This document shows positions 16,758 through 25,590 of a stretch of DNA of 64,000 nt, in pieces. The notes below the pieces were generated by a model, which worked only from the letters and a program-made list of their open reading frames with translations, did no database searches and was not told the origin of the DNA. The stretch is taken from NCBI GenBank assembly GCA_040902225.1, contig JBBDXT010000004.1, positions 54,060-118,059 of the forward strand. Direction: 5' to 3'. A program made the translations under genes and the position numbers. The stretch is from Chloroflexota bacterium. GTDB lineage: Bacteria; Chloroflexota; Limnocylindria; QHBO01. How positions within the stretch are numbered: the first letter of the stretch is position 1; every line of letters starts with the position of its first letter.

Positions 16758-17664
16758 CGGTTCGACCCTCCACGCGGAAGAGGTCCTCGAGCCGATGTCG
16801 TCGTTGCTCGAGCCGGGTGAGCGAGAGCCCCATCTCGTCGATCACGTCGCGCACAATGTCGTACGGGCGCTCGTCGGGGCAGTCGACCAGGACGCTGCGT
16901 CCATCGACGCGAGCGGTCAGGCCGGCGGCCACCAGGCGCTCGGCCAGGGCATCTGCCCCTTCCTCGACCTCCACGCCCAGGGTCCCGGTGCGTTCCACGA
17001 AGCTCGCGATCGGCGCCGACTGCAGCAGCTTGCCTGCGTCGATGGCCAGGAGGAAGGTGCAAACGCGCTCGATCTCGCCGAGCAGATGGCTGGCGACGAC
17101 GGTAGCGATCCCGAACTCGGTGCCGGTGCGGTGCACCAAGTCGAGCATCTCGTCGCGGCCGGCGGGGTCGAGGCCGTTGGTCGGCTCGTCGAGGAGGAGA
17201 AGCTTCGGGTCGTGGACGATCGCCTGCGCCAGCTTGACCCGTTGCTTCATGCCGGTCGAATAGCCGCCGATCGGGCGGTAGCGCTCCTCGTACAGCCCGA
17301 CGTGTCGAAGCACCTCGGCAGTCCGTTCGCGCGCCGCCGCGGGCGGGAGCCCGGCCATGCGCCCCATGTGGCTGACGAAATCGGTGGCCGAGACATCCGG
17401 GGGCAGGCAGTCGTGCTCCGGCAGGTAGCCGACGTACTGGCGGATCTCCGGCCCGCGGGTGGCGACATCCATATCCATCACGGTCGCGCTGCCGCTGGTG
17501 GGCTTGAGGAGGCCGAGCAGGATCTTGAGGAGCGTGCTCTTGCCTGCCCCGTTGGCGCCGACGAGACCGATGATCCCCGGCTCCACGTCCAGCGTGAGCC
17601 CGTCGAGGGCGGTGACCGACGACCCATACCGCTTCGTCAGCGACTGGGTCGAGATGAGGGGCAT
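16744..17664 (-). CDS. ABC transporter ATP-binding protein (first gene of operon)
   Basis: A 306-residue ATPase with Walker A GANGAGKST, Q-loop YLPEHD, signature YSTGMKQR and Walker B LLLDEPTNGLDP. The start at 17664 is supported by TAGACT eight bases upstream, which also marks the likely promoter of the four-gene operon 17664-14180. Roughly the last 80 residues form the accessory domain seen in exporter ATPases. Confidence 0.9.
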   Translation of the reverse strand: MPLISTQSLTKRYGSSVTALDGLTLDVEPGIIGLVGANGAGKSTLLKILLGLLKPTSGSATVMDMDVATRGPEIRQYVGYLPEHDCLPPDVSATDFVSHMGRMAGLPPAAARERTAEVLRHVGLYEERYRPIGGYSTGMKQRVKLAQAIVHDPKLLLLDEPTNGLDPAGRDEMLDLVHRTGTEFGIATVVASHLLGEIERVCTFLLAIDAGKLLQSAPIASFVERTGTLGVEVEEGADALAERLVAAGLTARVDGRSVLVDCPDERPYDIVRDVIDEMGLSLTRLEQRRHRLEDLFRVEGRTDDAA

Positions 17665-17748
17665 CGCACCCGAGTCTAGCGGCCGGCGCCTGATCGCCAT
17701 CGCCGCCGGCGAGCGCTCACCGCTCCTTGCCGAACTGCGCCTCCGCGG

Positions 17749-17946
17749 CTACATCCGAGGCCGGTAGTCCGGATCGAAGAAGCGCTTGGGGTCGTCGAGG
17801 AACTCGAGCCGGCAGCCGCGGCCACAGAAGTAGTAGCTCTGCCCTTCGTGCTCAGCCGTCAGCCCGGCGGCGCGCGCCACCTCGGGGTTCACGGTCATGC
17901 CGCAGACCGGATCGTGCGGCTGCGGGGTTGGCAGGGGAGTCTCCAT
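17749..17946 (-). CDS. YHS-domain metal-binding protein
   Basis: A 65-residue protein consisting of one YHS domain: DPVCGMTVNPEVA, then YYFCGRGCRLEFLDDPKRF. The cysteines are candidate copper ligands. It lies 17 bases downstream of copA and in the same direction, so it is almost certainly in the copper operon, where free-standing YHS proteins are thought to hand copper to, or sense it for, the P-type ATPase. Confidence 0.85.
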   Translation of the reverse strand: METPLPTPQPHDPVCGMTVNPEVARAAGLTAEHEGQSYYFCGRGCRLEFLDDPKRFFDPDYRPRM

Positions 17947-17963
17947 CGGTTCATTCGTCCTTT

Positions 17964-20201
17964 TCAGCTGGTTCGGAAGCGCCTGAGGCGGAGCGAGTTG
18001 GTTACCACGCTGACGCTCGAGAGCGCCATGGCGGCCGCGGCCAGAGCTGGGGAGAGAAGCCAGCCGGTGAGCGGGAAGAGAGCACCCGCTGCAACGGGGA
18101 TCAGGACCAGGTTGTAGCCGAAGGCCCAGGCCAGGTTCTGGCGAATCGTGCGCATCGTCGCGCGGGAGAGCCGGATCGCCCCCGGCACGGCGCGCAGGTC
18201 GTCCCCGACCAGCGTGATGTCCGAGGCCTCGACCGCGACGTCCGCGCCCGTCCCGATCGCCACGCCCACGTCGGATTGCGCCAGCGCGGGCGCGTCATTG
18301 ATCCCGTCACCGACCATGGCGACCACTGCTCCCTCAGCCTGGAGCTCCTTCACCCGGGCGGCTTTCTCCCCGGGGCGGACCTCAGCCAGGAGCCGATCCT
18401 GCGCGATCCCGACCTGCGAGCCGATCGCCTCGGCTACCGCTACTCGATCGCCGGTCAGCATCCAGACCTCGAGCCCGGCCTCCTGCAGGCGATGCACTGC
18501 CTCGGCCGACTCCGGCTTGACGGTGTCGGCGATGGCGAGCAGCCCAATCGCCACGCGCTCCACCGCCACCAGCACCGGGGTGTGGCCGTTCGCCGCAGCC
18601 TCGCGCGCCAGCGCGTGGACCGGCCCGATGTCCACGCCCTGCTGGACCAGCATCCGCTCGCTGCCGACGACTGTCCGCCGGCCCTCAACCGTCGCCTGCA
18701 CGCCTCCGCCAGGGGCCGCGAGGAAGCCTGTTGCGGTCGGCAGCTCCATGCCTCGATCGGCTGCCAGCCGGACGATCGCCTCGGCCAGGGGATGCTCGCT
18801 CCCGCGCTCCGCAGAGGCGGCCAGGCGGAGCAGCTCGGCCTCGGACGTCCCGGGCGATGGTCGCAGCTCCACAACTGACGGTTGTCCTTGGGTGATCGTG
18901 CCGGTCTTGTCGAGGATCACGGCCGTGATCCGTCGCGCCTGCTCCAGTGCCGCGCCGTCGCGCACCAGGATCCCGGCCTCGGCGCCCTTCGCGGTCCCGA
19001 CCATGATGGCGGTGGGGGTCGCCAGGCCCATGGCGCACGGGCAGGCGATGATGAGGACGGCCACCGCAGCGGTCAGCGCGGCCGGAAGCCGCGGCTCGGG
19101 GCCAAGCAGCAGCCACAGGCCGAACGTGGCGGCCGCCAACAGCACGACCGCCGGGACGAAGCGGGCCGTGACCTGGTCGACCACGCGCTGGATCGGCGCC
19201 TTTGAGCCCTGGGCCTGCTCGACCATTCGGGCAATCTGTGCCAGCGTCGTGTCCGTCCCCACTCGTTCCGCGCGCATCACGAAGGAGCCTGATGCGTTCA
19301 TGGTCGCGCCCGTCACGCGGTCGCCCTCGCGCTTGTCGACGGGTATCGACTCGCCGCTCAGCATTGACTCGTCCACCGCCGAGGCACCATCGACGATGGA
19401 GCCGTCGGCCGGTACGCGTTCTCCCGGTCGGACGCGCAGCAGGTCGCCGGGTCGGACTTCGTCGATCGGCAGATCGGCTTCGCGTCCGTCGCGGAGCACG
19501 CGTGCGGTGGTCGGACGCAGTTTGAGGAGGGCCTTGATGGCGCCAGTGGCCTGGCTCTTGGCGCGTGCCTCGAGCCATCGGCCCAAGAGCACCAGGCCGA
19601 TGATCACCGCCGCGCTGTCGAAGTAGGTGGGGTCCGCGGAGCCGATCAGCGTGATCGCCAGCGAGTAGCCGTAGGCAGCCAGCGTCCCGAGCGAGACGAG
19701 GGTGTCCATGGTCAGCTCACCGTGGCGCAGGCCCCTCGCCGCGGCGACCAGGAAGCGCCGGCCGAAGACGAACTGCACGACGGTCGCCGGGGCGAGCATC
19801 CAGACATTGACCCGCTCCATCGGCCACGGAACGCCGCTGGGCCAGAGGGAGACGACCATCATGGCCAGGCCGATGCCGGTCGCGAGCAGGGCGTCGCGCA
19901 GCAGGGCCTGACGCTCGGTGGCCCGCGCCGCGTCTGCCTCATCGACCGCTGCCGCGCCCGCGGATGCCGGCGCCGCCACCTCGTAGCCGGCCGCCTCGAT
20001 GGCGGCCACGATCCCGCCGCGGTCGATGAGCCGGGGATCGAACTGCACGGTGGCGCGCTCGGTGGCCAGGTTGACGGCGGCGTCCGCCACGCCGTCCGCG
20101 CGCGCCAGGAAGCGCTCGATGCGGGTCACGCACGAGGCGCAGGTCATGCCGACGACGGGCAGCGAGAGCTCCGGCAGGGGCGCGGCGGCGGGGCTGGTCA
20201 T
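17964..20201 (-). CDS. copA: Copper-translocating P-type ATPase
   Basis: A 745-residue P1B-1 ATPase. An N-terminal heavy-metal-associated domain carries GMTCASC (residues 18-24). The transmembrane metal site is CPC ([13 protein letters not shown]), the phosphorylation site is DKTGT, and the SEHPLA and GDGIN motifs are present. It exports cytoplasmic Cu+ at the expense of ATP. ATG at 20201 follows TATCCT by nine bases and a dyad typical of copper repressors overlaps that box. The YHS gene is directly downstream. Confidence 0.95.
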   Translation of the reverse strand: MTSPAAAPLPELSLPVVGMTCASCVTRIERFLARADGVADAAVNLATERATVQFDPRLIDRGGIVAAIEAAGYEVAAPASAGAAAVDEADAARATERQALLRDALLATGIGLAMMVVSLWPSGVPWPMERVNVWMLAPATVVQFVFGRRFLVAAARGLRHGELTMDTLVSLGTLAAYGYSLAITLIGSADPTYFDSAAVIIGLVLLGRWLEARAKSQATGAIKALLKLRPTTARVLRDGREADLPIDEVRPGDLLRVRPGERVPADGSIVDGASAVDESMLSGESIPVDKREGDRVTGATMNASGSFVMRAERVGTDTTLAQIARMVEQAQGSKAPIQRVVDQVTARFVPAVVLLAAATFGLWLLLGPEPRLPAALTAAVAVLIIACPCAMGLATPTAIMVGTAKGAEAGILVRDGAALEQARRITAVILDKTGTITQGQPSVVELRPSPGTSEAELLRLAASAERGSEHPLAEAIVRLAADRGMELPTATGFLAAPGGGVQATVEGRRTVVGSERMLVQQGVDIGPVHALAREAAANGHTPVLVAVERVAIGLLAIADTVKPESAEAVHRLQEAGLEVWMLTGDRVAVAEAIGSQVGIAQDRLLAEVRPGEKAARVKELQAEGAVVAMVGDGINDAPALAQSDVGVAIGTGADVAVEASDITLVGDDLRAVPGAIRLSRATMRTIRQNLAWAFGYNLVLIPVAAGALFPLTGWLLSPALAAAAMALSSVSVVTNSLRLRRFRTS

Positions 20202-20212
20202 AGGGCCTTCAG

Positions 20213-20231
20213 GATACTACAGGGGAGTATC
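20213..20231. promoter_or_regulatory. Candidate copper-repressor operator upstream of copA
   Basis: On the minus strand GATACTCCCCTGTAGTATC reads as a dyad with GATACT/AGTATC arms around a C-rich core, similar in form to CsoR-type operators. It overlaps the TATCCT box (20211-20216) of copA, so binding would block transcription. No csoR or copY gene is visible in the window. Confidence 0.5.
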
Positions 20232-20294
20232 TCAACCCGCGGTGGGGAGAGCCGGGGCTCCGCCCGGCGAAACCCGCGCTACGCTGGCCGCGGT

Positions 20295-21518
20295 ATGAAG
20301 GCGCTCCTCCTGACCAACGAGTACCCGCCCAACGTCTACGGCGGCGCCGGGATGCACGTGGCCGAGCTGTCCCGCCGGCTGCGGACCCGGATCTCGCTCG
20401 AGGTCAGGACCTTCGGCGAGCAGCGCGAAGAGGCGCCTGGCTGGCTGGTACGAGGCTACCCGGCATCTGCCGAGTGGCGATCGCGCGACGATCGCCTTCG
20501 CCCGGCCTGGGATGCCTTCGCCCGCTGCCTCGCCATGGCGGCCGATCCCAGCGACGCCGACCTCGTGCATTGCCACACCTGGTACACCCACCTCGGCGGG
20601 CTGCTGGTGCAGCAGGCGAACCAGATCCCGCTGGTCATCACGGTGCACTCGCTCGAGCCGCTCCGACCCTGGAAGCGCGAGCAGCTGGGTGGCGGCTACG
20701 ACCTCTCCAGCTGGGTGGAGCGGACCGCGCTCGAGTCGGCCGATGCGGTGATCGCGGTGAGCCGCGGCACGCGCGACGACGTCCTCCGCCATTTCGCCGT
20801 GAAGCCCGAGCGGGTGCACATCATCCACAACGGGATCGATGCCGAGTTCTTCGCGACCGATCCCGCGACGGATGCGTTGGAGCGCCACGGGATCGACCCT
20901 GATCGGCCGTACGTGCTTTTCGTGGGACGCATCACGCGGCAGAAGGGGATCGTGCACCTCGTCCGAGCCATCGGCCGGCTCGATCCCGAGATCGGCGTGG
21001 TCCTGGCAGCCGGGCAGCCGGATACCCCTGAGCTCGCCGCGGAGGTCGAGGCCGGCGTGACAGCCGCGCAGCGGGAGCGGCCGAACGTGGTCTGGATCCC
21101 CGACATGCTCAGCCGCGAGGAGATCCGCCAGCTCTACAGCCACGCGGCGATCTTCGTCTGTCCATCGGTCTATGAGCCGTTCGGGATCACGAACCTGGAG
21201 GCGATGGCCTGCGAACGTCCGGTGGTGGCGACCGCGGTCGGTGGCATCCCGGAGGTGGTCGTCGACGGCGAGACGGGGCTCCTTGTCCCCGTCGCATTCC
21301 GCCCCGACGAGCCGATGAGCCCCGCCGACCCGGATCAGCTTGCCAGCGACCTGGCGGCTGCCATCAACGGGCTGATGGCCGACCCCGCCAGGCGGGCGCT
21401 CATGGGATCCGCCGGTCGACACCGCGCTGTCGAGCAGTTCAGCTGGTCGTCGATCGCCGCCCAGACGGTGGCCCTCTACGGCACGCTCGGGGGGTCGGCT
21501 AGGATTCCGCCTCCATGA
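20295..21518 (+). CDS. glgA: Glycogen synthase, actinobacterial GT4 type
   Basis: A 407-residue GT-B glycosyltransferase close to the TIGR02149 family (mycobacterial GlgA/GlgM). It has NEYPPNVYGGAGMHVAELSRR near the N-terminus, HIIHNGID, the donor-site VGRITRQKGI and the retaining-enzyme E-x7-E motif in YEPFGITNLEAMACERPVV. It transfers glucose from ADP-glucose to a glucan or to glucose-1-phosphate, giving maltose-1-phosphate; which of these applies cannot be told. The start at 20295 follows TACGCT by nine bases. The TGA stop overlaps the ATG of the ABC ATPase gene. Confidence 0.9.
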   Translation: MKALLLTNEYPPNVYGGAGMHVAELSRRLRTRISLEVRTFGEQREEAPGWLVRGYPASAEWRSRDDRLRPAWDAFARCLAMAADPSDADLVHCHTWYTHLGGLLVQQANQIPLVITVHSLEPLRPWKREQLGGGYDLSSWVERTALESADAVIAVSRGTRDDVLRHFAVKPERVHIIHNGIDAEFFATDPATDALERHGIDPDRPYVLFVGRITRQKGIVHLVRAIGRLDPEIGVVLAAGQPDTPELAAEVEAGVTAAQRERPNVVWIPDMLSREEIRQLYSHAAIFVCPSVYEPFGITNLEAMACERPVVATAVGGIPEVVVDGETGLLVPVAFRPDEPMSPADPDQLASDLAAAINGLMADPARRALMGSAGRHRAVEQFSWSSIAAQTVALYGTLGGSARIPPP

Positions 21519-22279
21519 CGGGACCGATCGTGACTGCGCACGACCTTCGCAAGCGCTACGGGAGCCTGCAGGCGGTCGACGGCGTCAGCTTCGAGATCGC
21601 GGAGGGCGAGGTGTTCGGGATCCTCGGTCCCAACGGGGCGGGCAAGACGACCACGCTCGAGATGATCGAGGGGATGCGACCGATCGATTCCGGGAGTGCG
21701 ATCGTCGACGGGATCGATGTCACTCGCGACCCGCGCGGGGTGAAGGCCCGCATCGGCATTCAGCTCCAGGCGTCGAGCTTCTTCGATGAGCTGAACCTGG
21801 TCGAGCTGCTCGAGCTCTTCGGCCACCTGTATGAGAGCAGGGTCGACGCCATGGCGCTCCTCGGGGACGTGGAACTCACCGAGAAGGCGCGCTCGCAGGT
21901 GAAGACCCTCTCCGGCGGGCAGAAGCAGCGATTCAGCATCGCCTCCGCCCTCGTCAACGAGCCGCGTGTCCTCTTCCTCGACGAGCCGACCACCGGGCTC
22001 GATCCGCAGGCCCGCCACCACCTCTGGGGCCTCGTGCGCCAGATTCGCGAGCGCGGGCACACGGTCGTGCTGACGACGCACTACATGGAGGAGGCGGAGG
22101 AGCTATGCGACCGGGTGGCGATCATGGATCGCGGCGTGATCGTCGCCCTCGACACGCCGCAGCGACTCATCGACGCGCTCATCGGGCGCGGCTTTACGAA
22201 GGCCCGCGTCGAGCGGCTCGCCAACCTCGAGGACGTATTCCTCGACATCACCGGTCACGATCTGCGGGAGGCGGGCTGA
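21515..22279 (+). CDS. ABC transporter ATP-binding protein (DrrA-like)
   Basis: A 254-residue ATPase with Walker A GPNGAGKTT, signature LSGGQKQR, Walker B LFLDEPTTGLDP and the H-loop TTHYMEEAEELCDR, typical of ABC-2 drug or lipid exporters. It overlaps glgA by four bases but also has TAGGAT nine bases before its ATG, so it may be made both by read-through and from its own promoter. Its permease partner follows three bases later. Confidence 0.9.
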   Translation: MTGPIVTAHDLRKRYGSLQAVDGVSFEIAEGEVFGILGPNGAGKTTTLEMIEGMRPIDSGSAIVDGIDVTRDPRGVKARIGIQLQASSFFDELNLVELLELFGHLYESRVDAMALLGDVELTEKARSQVKTLSGGQKQRFSIASALVNEPRVLFLDEPTTGLDPQARHHLWGLVRQIRERGHTVVLTTHYMEEAEELCDRVAIMDRGVIVALDTPQRLIDALIGRGFTKARVERLANLEDVFLDITGHDLREAG

Positions 22280-22282
22280 CCG

Positions 22283-23395
22283 ATGCGCCCCTTTGGGATC
22301 CGCGTCGGGGTGTTCTGGGCGCTCTTCGTGGCGAGCGTCCTGATGTTCGTGCGCAACCGCGCCGCCGTCTTCTTCAGCCTCTTCCTGCCGCTGATCATCA
22401 TGCTGATCTTCGGCGTGCTGAACTTCGAGGGCCCCACCACCATTCAGCTCGGCGTGGTCGACGAGGCGCAGAACGAGGCGAGCGCCGCGCTGATCGACGG
22501 CCTCGCTGCCTTCGACTACATCGAGCAATCGAGCGGGTCGCGCGAGGCGGAACTCGCTGAGCTCGAGGACGGCGGTCTCGACTTCGTCCTGCTCATCCCG
22601 TCCGGGTTCGATCCCCAGCCCGAGCAGGAGACCGGGCTGGTGGCATACGCCTCGACCGCCGATCCACAGGGGGCGCAGGTCGGGCAGGGGCTGCTGCAGC
22701 AGGCCGTCGGCCAGGCCCTCTTCGCGCCGGCTGGCGACAATCCACCAGGCGGCGTGTTTGGGGCACCGCCGGTCCGTTTCGAGTCGGTCGAGTCGCGTGA
22801 CCTGGGCTACATCGACTTCCTGGCGCCGGGGATCGTGGGCATGACCGTGATGCAGCTCGGCCTGTTCGGGGTCGCCTTCGGCTTCGTGCGCCTGAAGAGG
22901 ACCGGTGCGCTCCGCCGCCTCTTCGCCACACCCACCTCGCCCGCGTACTTCCTGGCGGCGCAGGTAGCGTCTCGGCTGATGATCGGCTTCGTCCAGGTGG
23001 TGATCCTGTTCGGCATCGCCATCTGGTTTGGACTCCAGATGTTCGGCGACTACGGCAGCCTGGCGGTCATCGTGCTGCTCGGCTCGGTCATCTTCCTTGC
23101 GGTTGGGTACTCGATCGCAGGCTGGGCGAAGAACGAGGACCAGGCGGCACCGGTCGCCAACCTGATCAGCCTGCCGATGATGTTCCTCTCCGGCGTCTTC
23201 TTCCCGCGGGATGCGATGCCGGATCTCCTGGCCAGCATCACGCAGTTCATGCCGCTCACCTACGTCAACGAGGCGCTGCGCGCCGTGGTCAACGACGGCG
23301 CCAGCCTCGCGTCGCTCGGACCGCAGCTGCTGGGGATGGGCGTCTGGGCGGCCATCACCTTCGTGCTTGCGGTTAGGCTGTTCCGGTGGGAGTAG
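22283..23395 (+). CDS. ABC-2 type permease (DrrB/YhhJ-like)
   Basis: A 370-residue permease with one N-terminal membrane segment, an extracytoplasmic domain of about 170 residues (IQLGVVDEAQNEASAALIDG and following), and five C-terminal segments including the ABC-2 signature region LPMMFLSGVFFPRDAMP. The large external domain suggests a hydrophobic or lipid-like substrate. It forms an exporter with the adjacent ATPase. Confidence 0.9.
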   Translation: MRPFGIRVGVFWALFVASVLMFVRNRAAVFFSLFLPLIIMLIFGVLNFEGPTTIQLGVVDEAQNEASAALIDGLAAFDYIEQSSGSREAELAELEDGGLDFVLLIPSGFDPQPEQETGLVAYASTADPQGAQVGQGLLQQAVGQALFAPAGDNPPGGVFGAPPVRFESVESRDLGYIDFLAPGIVGMTVMQLGLFGVAFGFVRLKRTGALRRLFATPTSPAYFLAAQVASRLMIGFVQVVILFGIAIWFGLQMFGDYGSLAVIVLLGSVIFLAVGYSIAGWAKNEDQAAPVANLISLPMMFLSGVFFPRDAMPDLLASITQFMPLTYVNEALRAVVNDGASLASLGPQLLGMGVWAAITFVLAVRLFRWE

Positions 23396-23772
23396 GGGCC
23401 GGAAAGCCGATGGGCGGGCTTGCGCTGCTGCTGCGCGCCGAATGGCTGGCCACCTTCATCGCCGGCGTGGTCATCTACCTGGAGTTCGGCGGCCACCCAC
23501 TGCTCCTGCTACCGCTGCTGCTGGGACCGGATCTGTCGATGGTCGGCTACCTCGCCGGGCCGCGCGTCGGCGCCCTGACCTACAACTCGGTCCACAACCT
23601 GGTGGTGGCGCTCGGCCTCCTCGCCGTCGGCTGGTTCGCGCCGGTCGCGCCCCTGGCGCTGGCTGGGGCGATCCTCATCGCCCATTCCGGCATGGACCGA
23701 TCGCTCGGCTACGGGCTCAAGCTGCCGACCGACTTTCGCGACACGCACCTGGGCCGCATCGGCCGGAGCTGA
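23386..23772 (+). CDS. DUF4260 family membrane protein
   Basis: A 128-residue protein with about four hydrophobic segments and the DUF4260 signature PDLSMVGYLAGPRVGALTYN followed by IAHSGMDRSLGYGLKLPTDF and TDFRDTHLGRIG. The function of this family is unknown. GTG at 23386 overlaps the permease gene by ten bases; ATG at 23410 is the alternative. The membrane location and overlap suggest co-expression with the ABC exporter. Confidence 0.8.
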   Translation: MGVGAGKPMGGLALLLRAEWLATFIAGVVIYLEFGGHPLLLLPLLLGPDLSMVGYLAGPRVGALTYNSVHNLVVALGLLAVGWFAPVAPLALAGAILIAHSGMDRSLGYGLKLPTDFRDTHLGRIGRS

Positions 23773-23788
23773 CCGCATCGGCCTCCTG

Positions 23789-24004
23789 TCAGCGAGCCGC
23801 GTCGTACGGCCACGCCCGCCCATCCGCGGCACACGACAGGCGAGGATCGCGCTCGTCCTCGAGGGTCTCGAGCCGATGACAGTCGAGGCATTGGCTGACC
23901 GGGACCAGCCCACGCCGCGGACAGTCGACGCGACCACGGACGACATCGCGCGTGACGGCGTCGCAGACTATCCAGGATCCTCGGGGCGAATGGGTCTCAT
24001 GCAC
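23789..24004 (-). CDS. Small CxxC zinc-ribbon-like protein
   Basis: A 71-residue protein starting with GTG at 24004. Its core, DCPRRGLVPVSQCLDCHRLE, has a Cys-Pro pair and a CxxC pair and probably binds one zinc. A further Cys (SCAADG) lies near the end. The start overlaps the shifted reading frame of the CBS gene upstream (GTGCATGA), so the two were probably translated in series. It converges on the DUF4260 gene. No function is known. Confidence 0.6.
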   Translation of the reverse strand: MHETHSPRGSWIVCDAVTRDVVRGRVDCPRRGLVPVSQCLDCHRLETLEDERDPRLSCAADGRAWPYDAAR

Positions 24005-24149
24005 CGCGTGCACCGATCGAGCGCACCAGATCGGTCGTCGACAGGATCCCGATGGGCAGGCCGCCATCCGGCTCGACGACCACCAGTCGGTGGACGCGAT
24101 GCTCCTCCATGCTGGCAGCGGCATCCGTCAGAGAGACATCGGCTCCGAC
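23997..24149 (-). pseudogene. Out-of-frame second CBS motif of the upstream CBS gene
   Basis: Directly beyond the frame change at 24149/24150 the minus strand encodes VGADVSLTDAAASMEEHRV and then RLVVVEPDGGLPIGILSTTD, a normal second CBS motif ending in TGA at 23997-23999. It cannot be translated with the first part as the sequence stands. Confidence 0.65.
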
Positions 24150-24649
24150 GTCAGTCCGGGAGCTTTCATCGCAGTCGCGACGGGGAGGCCTTGCCAGGCA
24201 GCGTAACGCGGGCCACTGGCCGCTGCCATCACATCGGTGCGGCTGAGCACACCAATCAGGGCGCCGTCCTGGTCGACCACCGGCAGCCCGCTCACCCTGC
24301 GCTCTCGCATGAGGCGTTCCGCGACGGTGAGCGGTGTGTTGTCACGGATGGTGACGGGCTGGTTGGTCATCACGTCGCGGACCCGAACCTGGCGGCCCTC
24401 GGCGGCGGCCTCCACGACGGCCAGACGGGTGTAGTAGTCGGGCAACTCCCGCAGGTGGGCAAGTGCGATCTTGGCGGTGAGGAGCGGATCGTCATCGGTC
24501 ACGTTCGTGAGCGGATCACGGCGTCCGTGCTCGAGCTCGACCTCCATGCCGATGCGCAACTGCTCCGGGTCGACCTCACCGGTAACGCCCAGCTGAACGG
24601 CCAGGGCGACTACCTGTTCAGGGCTAAACGATGCGGTGGTGGCAGTCAT
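24128..24649 (-). CDS. DUF5661-CBS protein, truncated by a frameshift
   Basis: The in-frame product is 173 residues. Residues about 8-80 match the DUF5661 module (VELEHGRRDPLTNVTDDDP, KIALAHLRELPDYYTRL). A first CBS motif follows (VRDVMTNQPVTIRDNTPL, VSGLPVVDQDGALIGVLSR). The second CBS motif begins (ATAMKAPGLT) and then breaks; the rest lies in another frame down to 23997. Inserting one base at 24149/24150 restores a two-CBS protein of about 217 residues. Paired CBS motifs bind adenosine nucleotides and often act as energy-stress sensors. A good Shine-Dalgarno (AAGGAGAAG) precedes the ATG. Confidence 0.8.
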   Translation of the reverse strand: MTATTASFSPEQVVALAVQLGVTGEVDPEQLRIGMEVELEHGRRDPLTNVTDDDPLLTAKIALAHLRELPDYYTRLAVVEAAAEGRQVRVRDVMTNQPVTIRDNTPLTVAERLMRERRVSGLPVVDQDGALIGVLSRTDVMAAASGPRYAAWQGLPVATAMKAPGLTSEPMSL

Positions 24650-24740
24650 CGGTCTTCTCCTTGCGTCTCATGCGGGTCCTGGCCGGCGTTGCCGCGCCGG
24701 CACGGCGGGGGGCCCGAGCACCCGCGCTCCCTGCGTTGCT

Positions 24741-25385
24741 CTAGGACGTGGATCGGGTTGCCCACACGAGGCCGGCGCCAATGAGCAGGAACGTGGCGCC
24801 CACGCCCGCGACCAGGCCGGCCAGTGCCAGGCCCAGTTGGAGCGCGGAAGCCGTGACGGTGCCGACCCCCAGCTCGCCGATCAGGCCGTGAGCGGTGCCG
24901 CTCCACGCCTGGGCGCGAGCGGGTCCCTCGATCGGATGCGCCCGATCGAACTGGCTGAAGTAGCGCCCGTCGACCTCGAACTCGTACGTCCCGGCCTTGA
25001 AGAGCTCGCCTTCGTACTCGACGTCCTCGGTCAGCACCACGGTCTGCACGCCGTTCAGGGTGTGGTAGGCGATCGTCGCCATCTGGAACATGTATTCGCT
25101 GGCGGTGTTGACGATCGGGTCGTTGGGGTCGAGCTCCGAGTCCACAACCGGGTAACCCCAGTCGTCAGTCAGCAGCGCCATGATGGCTTGCGCGCCCTCG
25201 GTCTCGCCGCGGTCGACCAACACGCCCTCCTCGTTGTAGGTGAGCTGAACGTCCTGCGCCGCACTGAAGGCCTTCAGGGACGCAGTCCCCTCCTGGACCT
25301 TGAGGAAAGCAAAGCCACCGGCCGCGAGGAATGCGAGGCCGATGAGCCCGAGGACGATGCCAAGTGCTCGCAGTCGACTGGTCAT
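24741..25385 (-). CDS. Conserved two-TM membrane protein of unknown function
   Basis: A 214-residue protein with an N-terminal membrane segment (ALGIVLGLIGLAFLAAGG), an external domain of about 135 residues, and a C-terminal membrane segment (LALAGLVAGVGATFLLIG). The external part has conserved-looking blocks LLTDDWGYPV, EYMFQMATIAYHTLNG and VDGRYFSQFDRAHPIEGPAR. Similar actinobacterial proteins are often annotated as LigA dioxygenases, but I see no dioxygenase motif. It is divergent from the multicopper oxidase gene and shares its regulatory region. Confidence 0.7.
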   Translation of the reverse strand: MTSRLRALGIVLGLIGLAFLAAGGFAFLKVQEGTASLKAFSAAQDVQLTYNEEGVLVDRGETEGAQAIMALLTDDWGYPVVDSELDPNDPIVNTASEYMFQMATIAYHTLNGVQTVVLTEDVEYEGELFKAGTYEFEVDGRYFSQFDRAHPIEGPARAQAWSGTAHGLIGELGVGTVTASALQLGLALAGLVAGVGATFLLIGAGLVWATRSTS

Positions 25386-25484
25386 TTGGATTTCCCTTCC
25401 GTGCGTGCGGGTCTTTTTCGTTGCCCATACCCACTGTCGTCGCCCGCCTGGCTGGAGGCACGTGTCGCATGGACCGATTCGGAA

Positions 25485-25521
25485 CGGCCGTGCGGCCCGC
25501 GAGGACCGGGCCGTTTGGCCC
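25485..25521. promoter_or_regulatory. Tandem palindromes upstream of the multicopper oxidase
   Basis: Two 14-bp sites of the form NNNCC-N4-GGCNC, CGGCCGTGCGGCCC (25485-25498) and GGGCCGTTTGGCCC (25508-25521), have centres 23 bp apart. The nirK-like promoter at 29312-29348 has the same arrangement. They lie 69 bases before the oxidase ATG and are good candidates for binding by the NarL-type regulator encoded nearby. Confidence 0.55.
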
Positions 25522-25590
25522 TAGGGTCTCCGTCCCACGCTCACCTACCGTGCCGGGGACGTCCTGTTCCTTAATCGCCACGGAGAAGCA

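Noticed and set aside
24650-24740. Copy of the 23-bp-spaced palindrome upstream of the CBS gene
   Set aside because: Only a single TGCCG/CGGCA dyad with a different spacer is present; it does not match the pattern.
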